64,000 bases of DNA, from assembly GCF_002252045.1 (NCBI RefSeq), contig NZ_NEFF01000002.1, forward strand, positions 248,001 through 312,000, written 5' to 3'. The notes under the pieces were generated by a model that did no database searches, was not told the DNA's origin, and was given only the letters and a program-made list of their open reading frames with translations. The translations under genes and the position numbers were made by a program. The DNA is from Ignatzschineria sp. F8392 (lineage in GTDB: Bacteria > Pseudomonadota > Gammaproteobacteria > Cardiobacteriales > Wohlfahrtiimonadaceae). Below, piece after piece: positions 1 to 9,629 of the stretch; position 1 is the first letter of the stretch, and every line of letters begins with the position of its first letter.

Positions 1-66
1 TGAAGCAGTGCCCCTACAGATAACTCTATTTAAAGAGATTACAAAAAAGGATAAAAAGCCAAACTA

Positions 67-96
67 CAAAAAGCCCCCACAAAAGATGCGGGGGCT
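67..96 (-). terminator. Rho-independent terminator of rpsO
   Basis: A 7-bp G+C-rich stem pairs 72-78 with 90-96. It is followed on the minus strand by a run of five T. It lies about 85 bp past the rpsO stop codon and would end that transcript. Bases 1-66 hold no gene that I can recognise. Confidence 0.85.
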
Positions 97-181
97 CAAT
101 TTTACAGGTACATTACACCTAGCGCATTATCAGTCATGAGCTGGGGATAATCTACAAAAAAATACATCTTTATCAATACAA

Positions 182-448
182 TTAACGACGTAATGATAAA
201 CGATCGATAAGATTTTGATAACGATCTAAATCGATAGATCTTAAGTATGTGAGTAACTTACGACGCTTGTTTACCATCTGTAATAGACCACGACGTGAGT
301 GATGATCTTTCTTATGCTCAGCAAAATGTGCTTGAAGCGCATTGATGTTGAACGTTAAGAGTGCTACTTGTACTTCTGGTGAACCTGTGTCGTTAGCGCC
401 ACGACCGAAATCTTTAACGATCTCTGCTTTTTTTTCTACTGTTAACAT
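182..448 (-). CDS. rpsO: 30S ribosomal protein S15
   Basis: This is ribosomal protein S15, a primary 16S rRNA-binding protein of the small-subunit platform. The 88-residue product has the usual family length, with the typical segments [20 protein letters not shown] and the C-terminal LIDRLSLRR. The longer reading frame to 511 is not used: the ATG at 448 has GGAG just upstream, and the longer version would overlap the promoter at 510-538. A terminator follows at 67-96. S15 usually represses its own mRNA, but I did not resolve that leader structure here. Confidence 0.97.
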   Translation of the reverse strand: MLTVEKKAEIVKDFGRGANDTGSPEVQVALLTFNINALQAHFAEHKKDHHSRRGLLQMVNKRRKLLTYLRSIDLDRYQNLIDRLSLRR

Positions 449-509
449 GTATAAAAACTCCAAAATTTTATAAATAGTGTCAATGGCGATGACAGCATTT
501 AATCTCGGC

Positions 510-538
510 ATTATAGTATGTTTCTCTCAAAACACCAA
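510..538 (-). promoter_or_regulatory. Predicted sigma-70 promoter of rpsO
   Basis: On the minus strand TTGGTG (533-538) and TATAAT (510-515) are separated by 17 bp. The -10 box is perfect and the spacing ideal. This implies a leader of about 55 nt before the rpsO ATG at 448. Confidence 0.65.
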
Positions 539-649
539 CTACTAAAATAGGGATTGATCTCTCAAGGTGAAAATTGCGCAACACGCTGACGAACCCTCTT
601 GCAAAATCAACAACCTCAACACTCAATCTATCTACCCTTTATCTAACGT

Positions 650-1231
650 CTAGCGCCACTGCCAACTAATATTGTCCCCAACCTTGAGCCCTAACGTTTC
701 TGCCACCCCTTTATTGAGCTCTAAAACATACTTTCCAGGCGCTTTAGCAGGATAGGAAGGGCATCGGCTCGTACGACAAGGCTCTGCTTGGACAATATCA
801 ACCACTTCACCATCTTCAGCTATATAGATAATGTCGAGGGGGATTAAGGTATTTTTCATCCAAAATGAGAGAAATTGCGTCTGAGGAAAGAGAAAGAGCA
901 TTCCCCGCTCCTCCGGCATCGACTCTCGATACATCAATCCTTCTGCCTGTGCCCGGGAATCAAGTGCAAGCTCAACAATAATGGGGGTTTCATGAATACG
1001 CATCTCCCCTTCTCGCAATCCCGATTGTGGTGAAAACCCCAAGCCAGGCTTCACAATGCCGGCACCCTGCTCTAAAAAATGGCGAAGATCCGGGTTATCT
1101 CTTCGAACCTCTGTCGCCATAGCACCAGGAAGAAGCTGGAAAAACAGTAGTAACAATATAAAATAGAGCGCAATATGAATATGCTCCCAGCGACTCACTC
1201 TCTTCTTTAGTGGATCCAATACTCTCTCCAT
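650..1231 (-). CDS. DUF192 family exported/membrane-anchored protein
   Basis: This 193-residue protein has a positively charged start, one hydrophobic segment (about residues 20-40, ending LLPGAMA) and then a DUF192 domain from about residue 75 to the end. DUF192 hallmarks are visible: RAQAEGLMYRESMPEERGML, then FWMKNTLIPLDIIYI and YVLELNKG. The family is small, usually periplasmic, and has no settled function. GGGAG lies about 9 nt before the chosen ATG. It sits 86 bp downstream of the oxygenase gene and may share its transcript. The hydrophobic segment could be a signal peptide or a retained anchor. Confidence 0.85.
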   Translation of the reverse strand: MERVLDPLKKRVSRWEHIHIALYFILLLLFFQLLPGAMATEVRRDNPDLRHFLEQGAGIVKPGLGFSPQSGLREGEMRIHETPIIVELALDSRAQAEGLMYRESMPEERGMLFLFPQTQFLSFWMKNTLIPLDIIYIAEDGEVVDIVQAEPCRTSRCPSYPAKAPGKYVLELNKGVAETLGLKVGDNISWQWR

Positions 1232-1317
1232 TCATCTATCTCCCTTGACGTTATCACCCATCGATCTCATCACACAACTACCCAACCCTATAAAGCAGAT
1301 GCCCTATCTGAAACTGA

Positions 1318-2559
1318 TTACTTATCAAGCTCGTCATCGAGTGCATCATCAAACTCATCTTCCGCCTCATCAAGAAGCAAAATTCCATCTTGAATCAATT
1401 GTAGAAGAAATTGTTGCGCTATAGGGGCGGTGAGCATCTCTACTAGCTCATCATAGCCCCACTCCGTCTCGACGGTTAATTGCTCTACAAGCACTCTTTC
1501 ACTCAGAGGAAGAGAGTAACTTTTACCAGCAGCAAAGAGAAGAATCTCATCACCCGAGATATAGTGAAGGAGCGTTATGCCCGGATGGACTTCGAGATAA
1601 CCACCATCATCGAGATACTCCATAAGCGCATCAAACGTTAAACACTCTTCGAGCGATTCAGGCACCTGAAACATCTTCGGCTCAGTGATAAAAGCACCGA
1701 ACCATTTTGCAATCTCCGCACGATCTTGGGTCAATGCCGACTCTAAAATCGCCACCACTCGATCCACTGCCGCATCACTTAGAGCACCTGGTTGCGTTAC
1801 AACTTCCAATTGTGGATCACAATAGCGAGCATCTTCTGCTACCTCATCAAACTTCATCTCCATATAGTCGCGCAACATCTCACGATGTTTTGGCGCACGG
1901 AAACCGATCGACCAGGTGACACTACGACCAATATTCACTCCATAATGACCAATTCTTGGCGGAAGATAGAGAAGATCACCAGGTTCTACAATCCACTCTT
2001 CATCGGGGCGGAAGTTTTCAATCAAGCGAATATCAACACCCTCAACAAAGTCATCTTCCGAAACAGGAGCATAGCTGATCTGCCAACGCTTCTTCCCCAT
2101 TCCTTGTAGAAGAAAGACATCATAATCATCCCAATGAGCACCGACATTGCCGGCATCTTCACCTAAACTGACTTGAAGATCATCTAAACGCCAATGGGAG
2201 ATAAAGCGAAAAGGATCGAGCATCGACTTTAGCTCTGGAAGATTCTTCTCTACATCATTCACTACAAGCATCCATGACTTTTCAGAGAGTGTGGCAAAAT
2301 CCTCTTCCGTTGCCGGCCCCATCTTCAGCTGCCAAGGGCGCTCTCCCCCACTTTCGTAGATAAATCGAGAGGGAATGAAGGGCTCAAAAGCAAGTCCCGC
2401 AATCTCATCCGCTGTTAAAGGATCTTCAAAGTTAGGAAAAGCCCCCTTTACAAAGAGTGGCTTCTTTTGCCAATACTCTTGCAAAAATTGCTCAGCGGTT
2501 AGGCCCCCTAAAAACGGTAAAGGTTGATTCTTCATCGACAATTCTCTCTCTATCTTCAT
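1318..2559 (-). CDS. roxA: Cupin-type ribosomal oxygenase (RoxA/YcfD family)
   Basis: This is a 2-oxoglutarate/Fe(II) oxygenase of the JmjC/cupin-4 class. The E. coli member hydroxylates an arginine of ribosomal protein L16. The facial triad is visible as HWDDYDVF (His and Asp) and the later GHYGVNIG (His), within the FLLQGMGKKRW and PGDLLYLPP setting. The C-terminus is strongly acidic. The frame gives 413 residues; an ATG eight codons in (2535, MKNQPLPFLGG) gives 405 and looks like the family start. It lies 40 bp downstream of spoT, so the two are probably cotranscribed. Confidence 0.88.
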   Translation of the reverse strand: MKIERELSMKNQPLPFLGGLTAEQFLQEYWQKKPLFVKGAFPNFEDPLTADEIAGLAFEPFIPSRFIYESGGERPWQLKMGPATEEDFATLSEKSWMLVVNDVEKNLPELKSMLDPFRFISHWRLDDLQVSLGEDAGNVGAHWDDYDVFLLQGMGKKRWQISYAPVSEDDFVEGVDIRLIENFRPDEEWIVEPGDLLYLPPRIGHYGVNIGRSVTWSIGFRAPKHREMLRDYMEMKFDEVAEDARYCDPQLEVVTQPGALSDAAVDRVVAILESALTQDRAEIAKWFGAFITEPKMFQVPESLEECLTFDALMEYLDDGGYLEVHPGITLLHYISGDEILLFAAGKSYSLPLSERVLVEQLTVETEWGYDELVEMLTAPIAQQFLLQLIQDGILLLDEAEDEFDDALDDELDK

Positions 2560-2598
2560 CTACTATCTCAATTTCCAACTTAAATTAACGCCTTGAAA

Positions 2599-4776
2599 TT
2601 AACGTCTCGAAACTCGCTCTACCATCGGCAATAAACGGAGCTCCCGCATAATATCGGCAAGATGTTTTCGATCTTGAACATCCACAACAAAGCGAATCTT
2701 CACAATCTCATCGCTCATCGGCTCTGAAGTAAATTCACCAAAATCGAGATTCATCTCCGTCACCTTTGCACTCACAGATGCGATCGCACCACGGCGATTT
2801 TTAGCTATAAGGGTTAATTGTACCGGGAAATCTCCGCGCGCTTTTTTACTCCACGCGAGAGGAATCCAGCGATCTTCATGCTTCTTATAATTCTCCACAT
2901 TGGCACAATCGACCTGATGGATCACCATGCCGTGGCGCTGACTGAGATAGCCGATAATAGATTCCCCCGGCAATGGATAACAACAACGACCGAGCGTTGT
3001 CTTCATCTTCTCAGCACCGATAATAATGTCGCTTGAAACTTCTAGTCCATCCTCATCTTCATCCGGCGCCTCATGCATCTCTACCTCTAACCCCTGCTTC
3101 ACTAAGAAACGGTTAATAATGTAGTGCATTGGATATTTTCCACGACCGATCGAAATTAAGAGCTCCTCTTTCGAACCTAGCTCTAACTCCTCGAGAAGAA
3201 CCTCTTGATCTTTTTCAGCAAAGTCATCAAGAATAATCCCCTTATTCTCCAATTCAAGAGAGAGGAGACGCTCACCAATATTGTAAGCCTCTTCACTCGA
3301 TAATTTAGAGAGATACCCAAGAATACTCGTTCTTGCTCGCGCACTGACCACATAATCGAGCCACTTCGGTGATGGTCTTGTGCCCTCTTCGGTAATGATC
3401 TCCACAGTCTGTCCATTATGGAGAGATTGGGAGAATGCTACCTGTTGTCCATCGACGATAATCGCCTGACAATGATTCCCCACCTCCGTATGCACAGCAT
3501 AGGCAAAATCGATCCCTGTTGATCCTTTCGGCAACTCAATAATGCGCCCTTTAGGGGTAAAGAGATAGATCTCTTTCGGGAAGAGATTCGCCTTCATCGC
3601 CTCCATAAACTCAACAGAGGAGATCGCACTATCTTGTAATTCTGTTACAGAATCGAGCCATTTATTGGTCCGAATCTGATTCTGCTGCCCTTCATAAGCA
3701 TCTTTATAACGCCAATGCGCTGCCGCGCCTGCCTCTGCAATCACATGCATATCGCGGGTTCTAATCTGCACCTCAACCGGTAAACCATTACGTCCAAAAA
3801 CAATAGTGTGCAGGCTCTGATAGCCATTCCCTTTAGGAATCGCAATATAATCTTTAAAACCACCAATAATCGGCTTATAGAGTTGATGCACCATCCCCAA
3901 AACGCGATAACACTCATCAACGGTTGAAACAATCACGCGAATAGCGAAGATATCATAGACCAACTCGATCTTACCCTTCACTTTCAACTTATTATAGATA
4001 CTCCAGAGATGCTTCTTACGTGTCGAGATTCGAGAGAGGATATTGCCGCGGACCAAACGATCGTAGATTGTATCTTTGATCCGCGTTAAATTTTCACTCT
4101 CACTCTCATACTTCTCTTCAATCGCTTTGGAGAGGACGGCATAACGCATCGGATAGATATTCTCAAAACAGAGATTCTCTAAATAGACCTGTAAGGCATA
4201 CATTCCTAAACGGGCAGCGATCGGCGCATAGATCTCCAGTGTTTCATTTGCGATACGGCGCTTCTTATAAGCCGCTAAAGCACCCAAAGTCCGCATATTG
4301 TGGAGTCTATCAGCAAGCTTTACCATAATGATACGCAGATCTTTTGTCATCGCGAGTATCATTTTACGGAAATTTTCTGCTTTTGCTTCCTCTTTAGAAC
4401 GGAACTTAATCTGCGTTAATTTTGTAACGCCATCAACAATCTGCGCGACCTCTTCCCCAAACTCATGGGCAATCTCATCATAGCCGATATCGGTATCTTC
4501 AATGACATCATGCAACACCGCCCCCACTAAAGAGGCTTTATCGATCTGGACTTCCGTTAAGATCAAGGCAACCGCTAACGGGTGAAAAATATAGGGCTCG
4601 CCAGAGGAGCGAAACTGTTCCTGATGCGCAAACGCACCATAAATACATGCTCGTTCAACCTCTTTTACTTCTTCTTCCGAAAGATAGCGACCTACGATTC
4701 GCAATAAGCGACCGACCTTAATCTCAAATTCTTTACGCCAGGGAAGAAGATTTGGAGGCAATTGATATTTCTCCAT
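2599..4776 (-). CDS. spoT: Bifunctional (p)ppGpp synthetase/hydrolase SpoT
   Basis: This 725-residue RelA/SpoT homologue sets the level of the stringent-response alarmone (p)ppGpp. The HD hydrolase site looks intact: His51, His89-Asp90 and the following IED of HDVIEDT. The synthetase region follows with TRKKHLWSIYNKLK, YDIFAIRVI, GYQSLHT and EVQIRT. Next come a TGS domain (about 395-460), a Cys/His region with GRCCYPLPG, and an ACT domain at the C-terminus. AGGAG precedes the ATG. The order gmk-rpoZ-spoT is the common gammaproteobacterial one, but a terminator and a 567-bp gap separate rpoZ from spoT, so spoT needs its own promoter. Confidence 0.97.
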   Translation of the reverse strand: MEKYQLPPNLLPWRKEFEIKVGRLLRIVGRYLSEEEVKEVERACIYGAFAHQEQFRSSGEPYIFHPLAVALILTEVQIDKASLVGAVLHDVIEDTDIGYDEIAHEFGEEVAQIVDGVTKLTQIKFRSKEEAKAENFRKMILAMTKDLRIIMVKLADRLHNMRTLGALAAYKKRRIANETLEIYAPIAARLGMYALQVYLENLCFENIYPMRYAVLSKAIEEKYESESENLTRIKDTIYDRLVRGNILSRISTRKKHLWSIYNKLKVKGKIELVYDIFAIRVIVSTVDECYRVLGMVHQLYKPIIGGFKDYIAIPKGNGYQSLHTIVFGRNGLPVEVQIRTRDMHVIAEAGAAAHWRYKDAYEGQQNQIRTNKWLDSVTELQDSAISSVEFMEAMKANLFPKEIYLFTPKGRIIELPKGSTGIDFAYAVHTEVGNHCQAIIVDGQQVAFSQSLHNGQTVEIITEEGTRPSPKWLDYVVSARARTSILGYLSKLSSEEAYNIGERLLSLELENKGIILDDFAEKDQEVLLEELELGSKEELLISIGRGKYPMHYIINRFLVKQGLEVEMHEAPDEDEDGLEVSSDIIIGAEKMKTTLGRCCYPLPGESIIGYLSQRHGMVIHQVDCANVENYKKHEDRWIPLAWSKKARGDFPVQLTLIAKNRRGAIASVSAKVTEMNLDFGEFTSEPMSDEIVKIRFVVDVQDRKHLADIMRELRLLPMVERVSRR

Positions 4777-5343
4777 AATCTACTCCTAATTAACAACGAT
4801 AATTATTGTCACTCAACTGCTACATCTCTCTACAGGGATTCTATAATCTATAACCTCTATAAACTCTATAAACTCTATAAACTCTATAAACTCTATAACG
4901 ATAATAACTCGAAAGAGATTATCGATGATGGATCGTAGCAATAGAGTAAACAACAACTCAAAATATTCGACTGATACTTGATACTCACTTGATCATGACT
5001 TGATAAACGCGCAACAAATATGCAACAGATACCCCATATCCCCCTCAATATTTTAATAAGGGCTTATAAGGGGTCATACTAAAAATTTCTAAAGACTCAA
5101 GATATTTCAGGCATTTTAAGGAGGTAAATATCTCAAATAATCCTCTTAAAGCATCTTATCCTTTATATGAGCAATAATCTATCGAGAGATTCTATAGAAC
5201 GAGAAGAAAGAGAAAAAAAGATGAGAAGCAAGCTGCCTCCCATCTTCTTAAGATCTCAACCTTTTAAGCGATCCTTTTAAACTGTTTCGTAATCGCTCTT
5301 TAAATTTGCTTCCAACTGAAAAGTTTAAGTGAAAACTTAAATA
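4777..5343. repeat. spoT-rpoZ intergenic region with 9-bp tandem repeat
   Basis: This 567-bp space has no convincing gene. Between 4855 and 4899 the unit ctctataaa is repeated about five times head to tail. The rest is AT-rich, and the rpoZ terminator lies at 5213-5246. The spoT promoter must lie here, but I could not choose one with confidence. Confidence 0.7.
5213..5246 (-). terminator. Rho-independent terminator of rpoZ
   Basis: On the minus strand AAGATG (5241-5246) pairs with CATCTT (5218-5223) around an inner 6-bp stem, GAGGCA with TGCTTC, and a short loop. A run of T follows at 5213-5217. It sits about 100 bp past the rpoZ stop codon. Confidence 0.8.
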
Positions 5344-5571
5344 TTAGAAGCCTGCGTGAAAATCAGCCTCTTTTGCATTGATCTCATCCGGTGAAATTTC
5401 ACCTTTAGCAATCTCACGAAGCGCAACAACTGTCGGCTTTGATGCGCGACTAGGGCTTACTGTCGGCTCTGCACCACGCTCTAACTGTCTTGCGCGCTTT
5501 GCTGCAACAGCTACTAATTGAAAACGGTTATCAACCTTCTCTAAACAATCTTGTACGGTTACTCGTGCCAT
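5344..5571 (-). CDS. rpoZ: RNA polymerase omega subunit
   Basis: Omega assists folding and assembly of the beta-prime subunit of RNA polymerase and is needed for one of the ppGpp sites. The start at 5571 ([13 protein letters not shown]) is preceded by AGGAGAT and gives 75 residues. The upstream six codons are not typical of the family. The conserved core [16 protein letters not shown] is present. The gene lies between gmk and spoT, which links polymerase and alarmone metabolism. A strong terminator follows. Confidence 0.95.
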   Translation of the reverse strand: MARVTVQDCLEKVDNRFQLVAVAAKRARQLERGAEPTVSPSRASKPTVVALREIAKGEISPDEINAKEADFHAGF

Positions 5572-5852
5572 AAATTTATCTCCTAACAAACACTAAACAT
5601 TAAAATATATTGGGAATACTTCTAGGAATACTTCTGAAATACTCTGGGAATAGACTGAGAATATACTGAAAATAGTATTGACAACATATAAAGGAATAAA
5701 AACACCCTAAATCTATTTAAGAGTGAGTATTCGGGCTATCGCAATGATATTCAATAACCCATCGAGCCGATATCAATCCGCTTATTACCCTAAGGACGGC
5801 ATCATACCACTCATTCTATCGATTTTAAAAGAGTCTCAGCTGAGACAGAAAA

Positions 5853-6500
5853 TTAGAGAGATTCACCTAACAAAGCTGTCAATAAATCTCTATTTTTAAC
5901 CTGCTGATAGGCGGTACGCAGTCGATTAACATGAAAAATTTCCTGTAGATCGCTGAGAGCTCGCTCAAAATCATCATTAATCACAACATAATCAAACTTC
6001 TCATAATGCTTTATCTGATTAACAGCATCGGCCATTCGTTGATCGATAACTGCTTGATCATCCTGATTCCGAGAGGAAAGGCGCTCTTCTAATGCATCTA
6101 ATGAGGGAGGAAGAATAAAGATAAGTTCAGCTTCCGGCATAATTCTCTTCACAGAAGCCGCGCCTTGCCAATCGATCACTAACACCACATCTTTACCGCT
6201 CTCTGTATGTTTCTCAATCTCCCAGAGCGATGTCCCATAGAGATTACCGAAGACTTCGGCATACTCTAAAAACTCACCACGATCCACCATTGCGATAAAC
6301 TCTTCTTTCGAGGCGAAGTGGTAATGAACCCCATTCTCTTCCCCTTCTCTTGGCGCCCTTGTTGTATGTGTCACCGCTCGTGTCACATAAGGATCGCGTG
6401 CCATCAGCCCATCTACCAATGTTGTCTTTCCACCACCTGATGGCGCAGAAATTACATAAACCTTACCATTACCTAATGCGCATTTTTGCGATAATTGCAT
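5853..6500 (-). CDS. gmk: Guanylate kinase
   Basis: This enzyme phosphorylates GMP (and dGMP) to the diphosphate using ATP. The 215-residue product has the P-loop SAPSGGGKTTL, the GMP-binding RAVTHTTRAPREGE and GVHYHF segments, and YAEVFGNLYGT. AGGAAGG precedes the ATG. It is the first gene of the gmk-rpoZ group and reads toward rpoZ across a 281-bp gap that itself holds short imperfect repeats (about 5610-5690). Confidence 0.97.
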   Translation of the reverse strand: MQLSQKCALGNGKVYVISAPSGGGKTTLVDGLMARDPYVTRAVTHTTRAPREGEENGVHYHFASKEEFIAMVDRGEFLEYAEVFGNLYGTSLWEIEKHTESGKDVVLVIDWQGAASVKRIMPEAELIFILPPSLDALEERLSSRNQDDQAVIDQRMADAVNQIKHYEKFDYVVINDDFERALSDLQEIFHVNRLRTAYQQVKNRDLLTALLGESL

Positions 6501-6666
6501 TTTACCCTTCCTGAACAGATATCTATCAATCTTAACAAGGCTTCCCTTGATCGATTATCGAACTAGTATATAATAAACCTCTTGTAATGTTATTCTATTT
6601 CCATCAAAAACAGTAGAATAGTAAATCATTTGTAGCGTTCCCAATTATATGGAGTAAAAGCCAATC

Positions 6667-7251
6667 ATGTTGAAAAAATTACTACTTAGCGCCAGTGTTG
6701 CTCTCCTTTTAGGGGGCGTAGCTGCGGCACAAAACCAAACTGAAGTTGTCTATCTCAAGCAACACGGTGATTGGAAAGTTGAGTGCTTACAAGATACCGT
6801 TCCAGAAGGAACCTTTGAAAGTTGCTTAATGTCTACAACGGGCGACATTGAGTTAACCAATCCTGAAGATGAATCACAAAAGCAAAAAATTAAAGCATTA
6901 AGAGCGTCTGTTATCTATATCGATGGCAACCCAACGCTAATCTTCAGTGCGCTTCCAGGAACACTCTTAATTCCCGGTCTTGAATTTAAGATCGATGGCA
7001 AGCAACTTGAAATTGATGGTACAAAAGTAACTGGCTTAAGCTTTGAGCGTTGCTTACCAGATGGCTGTATCACGGGTCTTCCGATCAATGATCCTAAAGT
7101 TCTTAACAGCTTGAAAAATTCAGGCAAGCTTAATGTCAGCTATACCCATGACTTCTTAGGTCCTGAAACAAACAATGTTAAAATTGACCTCTCCATGAAA
7201 GGTTTTACTAACTCTTTAGAAGATTTAGCAAAACAATCTGAGAAGAAGTAA
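6667..7251 (+). CDS. Invasion-associated locus B (IalB) family secreted protein
   Basis: This 194-residue protein begins with a clear signal peptide (positive start, hydrophobic run, cleavage near VAAA-Q). The mature part contains GDWKVECL, CLMS, FERCLPDGCITGLPI and later KGFTNSLEDL, which match the IalB family. It is periplasmic or secreted, and the biochemical role of the family is unclear. Two conserved Cys pairs are visible. It is transcribed alone: gmk diverges upstream and a strong terminator follows. The family was named in Bartonella, but a virulence role should not be assumed here. Confidence 0.82.
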   Translation: MLKKLLLSASVALLLGGVAAAQNQTEVVYLKQHGDWKVECLQDTVPEGTFESCLMSTTGDIELTNPEDESQKQKIKALRASVIYIDGNPTLIFSALPGTLLIPGLEFKIDGKQLEIDGTKVTGLSFERCLPDGCITGLPINDPKVLNSLKNSGKLNVSYTHDFLGPETNNVKIDLSMKGFTNSLEDLAKQSEKK

Positions 7252-7379
7252 TTCACCGATCAATTTAATAAGACCTTAAAGGTTAATGCTTGATTGATAT
7301 TCAATTAATATCCAATTAATCCTCGATTAACCCTTAAATACTTATTGAAGAGATCATGTGAAAAGAATCGATTTTTGAA

Positions 7380-7408
7380 GGGATCAACATTGGTTTGATC
7401 CCTTTTTT
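7380..7408 (+). terminator. Rho-independent terminator after the IalB-like gene
   Basis: The stem GGGATCAA (7380-7387) pairs with TTGATCCC (7395-7402), followed by six T. The rest of the 7252-7708 gap holds an 11-bp imperfect repeat (about 7285-7335) and the unassigned mnmG promoter region. Confidence 0.88.
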
Positions 7409-7708
7409 AGATTATAATTATCGCTAAAAGATCACCCTAAAAAGAGATCTCTCAGAGAGCATCAATCGTAGAGATGATCGAAAGAAGATATAGATTATTT
7501 CACTTCTACCACTTATCGAATTAGCGATAGAGTTGCATCTCCTTCTCACTATAGTAATTGATGATGAAACTCCCTATAAATAGCGTCAAATCGTGGCGCA
7601 ACCGATGAATGCAAAATCTTTCGTTCTCCGCTCTCCCTCACTTATCCATTCAAAGATTAAAACTAAAAATTTCATAAAATTATTCATAAAATTAATATAG
7701 AGATATCT

Positions 7709-9622
7709 ATGAACTACCCACAACATTTTGGCGTCATTGTTATTGGCGGTGGCCATGCAGGAACAGAAGCAGCGCTTGCATCGGCTCGTCTTGGTGTTCC
7801 TACACTCCTTCTCACCCATAATATTGAGACTTTAGGTCAGCTTAGCTGTAATCCTGCTATTGGCGGTATTGGCAAGGGGCAGATTGTAAAAGAGATCGAT
7901 GCCTTAGGTGGATCGATGGCACATGCAACGGATCTTGCCGGCATTCAATTTCGTATCTTAAATGCCTCCAAAGGTCCTGCCGTTCGCTCAACTCGCGCCC
8001 AAGCTGATAGAACTCTCTATAAAACCGCGATTCGTAAGATCTTAGAGAATCAACCCAATCTCTATCTCTTCCAGCAAGCTGCTGATGATCTTATCTTAGA
8101 GGGCGATAAAGTTGCCGGCGTCATTACTCAAACAGGAATTCGTTTCCGGGGTGAAACCGTTATTTTAACAGCCGGTACATTCCTCTCTGGCCTCATTCAT
8201 ATCGGGATGGAGAACTATAGCGGGGGAAGAATGGGAGATACGGCGTCGATCTCCCTCTCCCATAAATTAGCGGAACTTAATCTCGGTAAAGGGCGCCTTA
8301 AGACAGGAACGCCACCTCGCATCGATGGTAAGAGTATCGATTTTACCAATATGACAGAGCAACCAGGAGATGAGCCAACACCGGTCTTCTCCTACTTGGG
8401 TTCTCGTGCAGAGCATCCACGCCAAGTCTCCTGCTGGACAACCTTCACCAACGAACAGACCCATGAGATTATTCGTGGCGGACTCGACCGCTCCCCCATG
8501 TACGCTGACAATAAGACAATCGAAGGCTTAGGTCCGCGTTATTGTCCTTCTGTAGAAGATAAGATCATGAAGTTTGCCGATAAGGATCAACATCATGTCT
8601 TCTTAGAGCCGGAGGGTCTCGATACCCATGAATATTATCCTAATGGTATCTCAACAAGCCTCCCCTTTGATGTTCAGGTCAATCTTGTTCGCTCAATCCC
8701 TGGTCTTGAAAATGCACATATTACTCGCCCAGGTTACGCTATCGAATATGATTTCTACGATCCGCGCAATCTTAAGTTTACTCTTGAGACAAAAGCGATC
8801 AACAATCTCTATTTTGCCGGTCAGATTAATGGCACAACCGGCTATGAAGAGGCGGCAGCACAAGGTCTCTTAGCCGGCCTCAATGCCGCGCGACGCTATC
8901 TTGAAAAAGATCCATGGTATCCTAAACGTCATGAGGCTTATACCGGCGTCATGATCGATGATCTGATCAATCTCGGTGTTCGTGAACCCTATCGCATGTT
9001 CACCTCTCGTGCTGAGCATCGCCTGATCTTAAGGGAAGATAATGCCGATGAGCGCTTAACCCCGATCGGCCGAGAACTCGGTTTAGTCGATGATTATCGC
9101 TGGGAAAAATTCTTAGAGAAGCAGGAAGCGATCGCGCAAGCAGAACAACAATTTAAAGATTGGATGATTCGAATAGATTCACCTGCTGGGAAGAAAATTG
9201 TTCAGGAAAATAAGGTTGCCCTCAAACAGAATATCCGGGCGATCAATCTTCTTAAACGCCCTGAGATCTCCCTAACAACTCTAGTTCAATTAGAGGATGA
9301 ACAGGGTCCGGATCTCTCTCAATTTTCAGATGAAGTACTGCAAAAAATTGAAATTCATACTAAATATGAAGGTTATATCAATCGCAGTATTGAGGATATT
9401 AAGCGCAATCAAAAATTTGAAAATGCGCCACTTCCTAGTAATGTAGATTACAGTCAAGTGGAAGGGCTCTCTATTGAGATTCAAGAGCGCCTCAATCAAG
9501 CACAACCTGAGACATTAGGCCAAGCATCCCGAATTCAAGGGGTTACACCGGCTGCGATCTCATTGATACTCGTTCACTTAAGAAAAGGGAAACTCCCAGT
9601 CAAAAACCGAGAAAAGGATTAA
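7709..9622 (+). CDS. mnmG: tRNA uridine-5-carboxymethylaminomethyl modification enzyme MnmG (GidA)
   Basis: This FAD- and NADH-dependent enzyme works with MnmE to install the cmnm5 group on wobble U34 of several tRNAs. The 637-residue product starts with the FAD-binding [17 protein letters not shown] and has [22 protein letters not shown], and [13 protein letters not shown] in the expected order. The usual neighbour rsmG is about 20 kb away here. The gene is followed 7 bp later by the peptidoglycan-binding repeat protein. Confidence 0.97.
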   Translation: MNYPQHFGVIVIGGGHAGTEAALASARLGVPTLLLTHNIETLGQLSCNPAIGGIGKGQIVKEIDALGGSMAHATDLAGIQFRILNASKGPAVRSTRAQADRTLYKTAIRKILENQPNLYLFQQAADDLILEGDKVAGVITQTGIRFRGETVILTAGTFLSGLIHIGMENYSGGRMGDTASISLSHKLAELNLGKGRLKTGTPPRIDGKSIDFTNMTEQPGDEPTPVFSYLGSRAEHPRQVSCWTTFTNEQTHEIIRGGLDRSPMYADNKTIEGLGPRYCPSVEDKIMKFADKDQHHVFLEPEGLDTHEYYPNGISTSLPFDVQVNLVRSIPGLENAHITRPGYAIEYDFYDPRNLKFTLETKAINNLYFAGQINGTTGYEEAAAQGLLAGLNAARRYLEKDPWYPKRHEAYTGVMIDDLINLGVREPYRMFTSRAEHRLILREDNADERLTPIGRELGLVDDYRWEKFLEKQEAIAQAEQQFKDWMIRIDSPAGKKIVQENKVALKQNIRAINLLKRPEISLTTLVQLEDEQGPDLSQFSDEVLQKIEIHTKYEGYINRSIEDIKRNQKFENAPLPSNVDYSQVEGLSIEIQERLNQAQPETLGQASRIQGVTPAAISLILVHLRKGKLPVKNREKD

Positions 9623-9629
9623 TAGCATT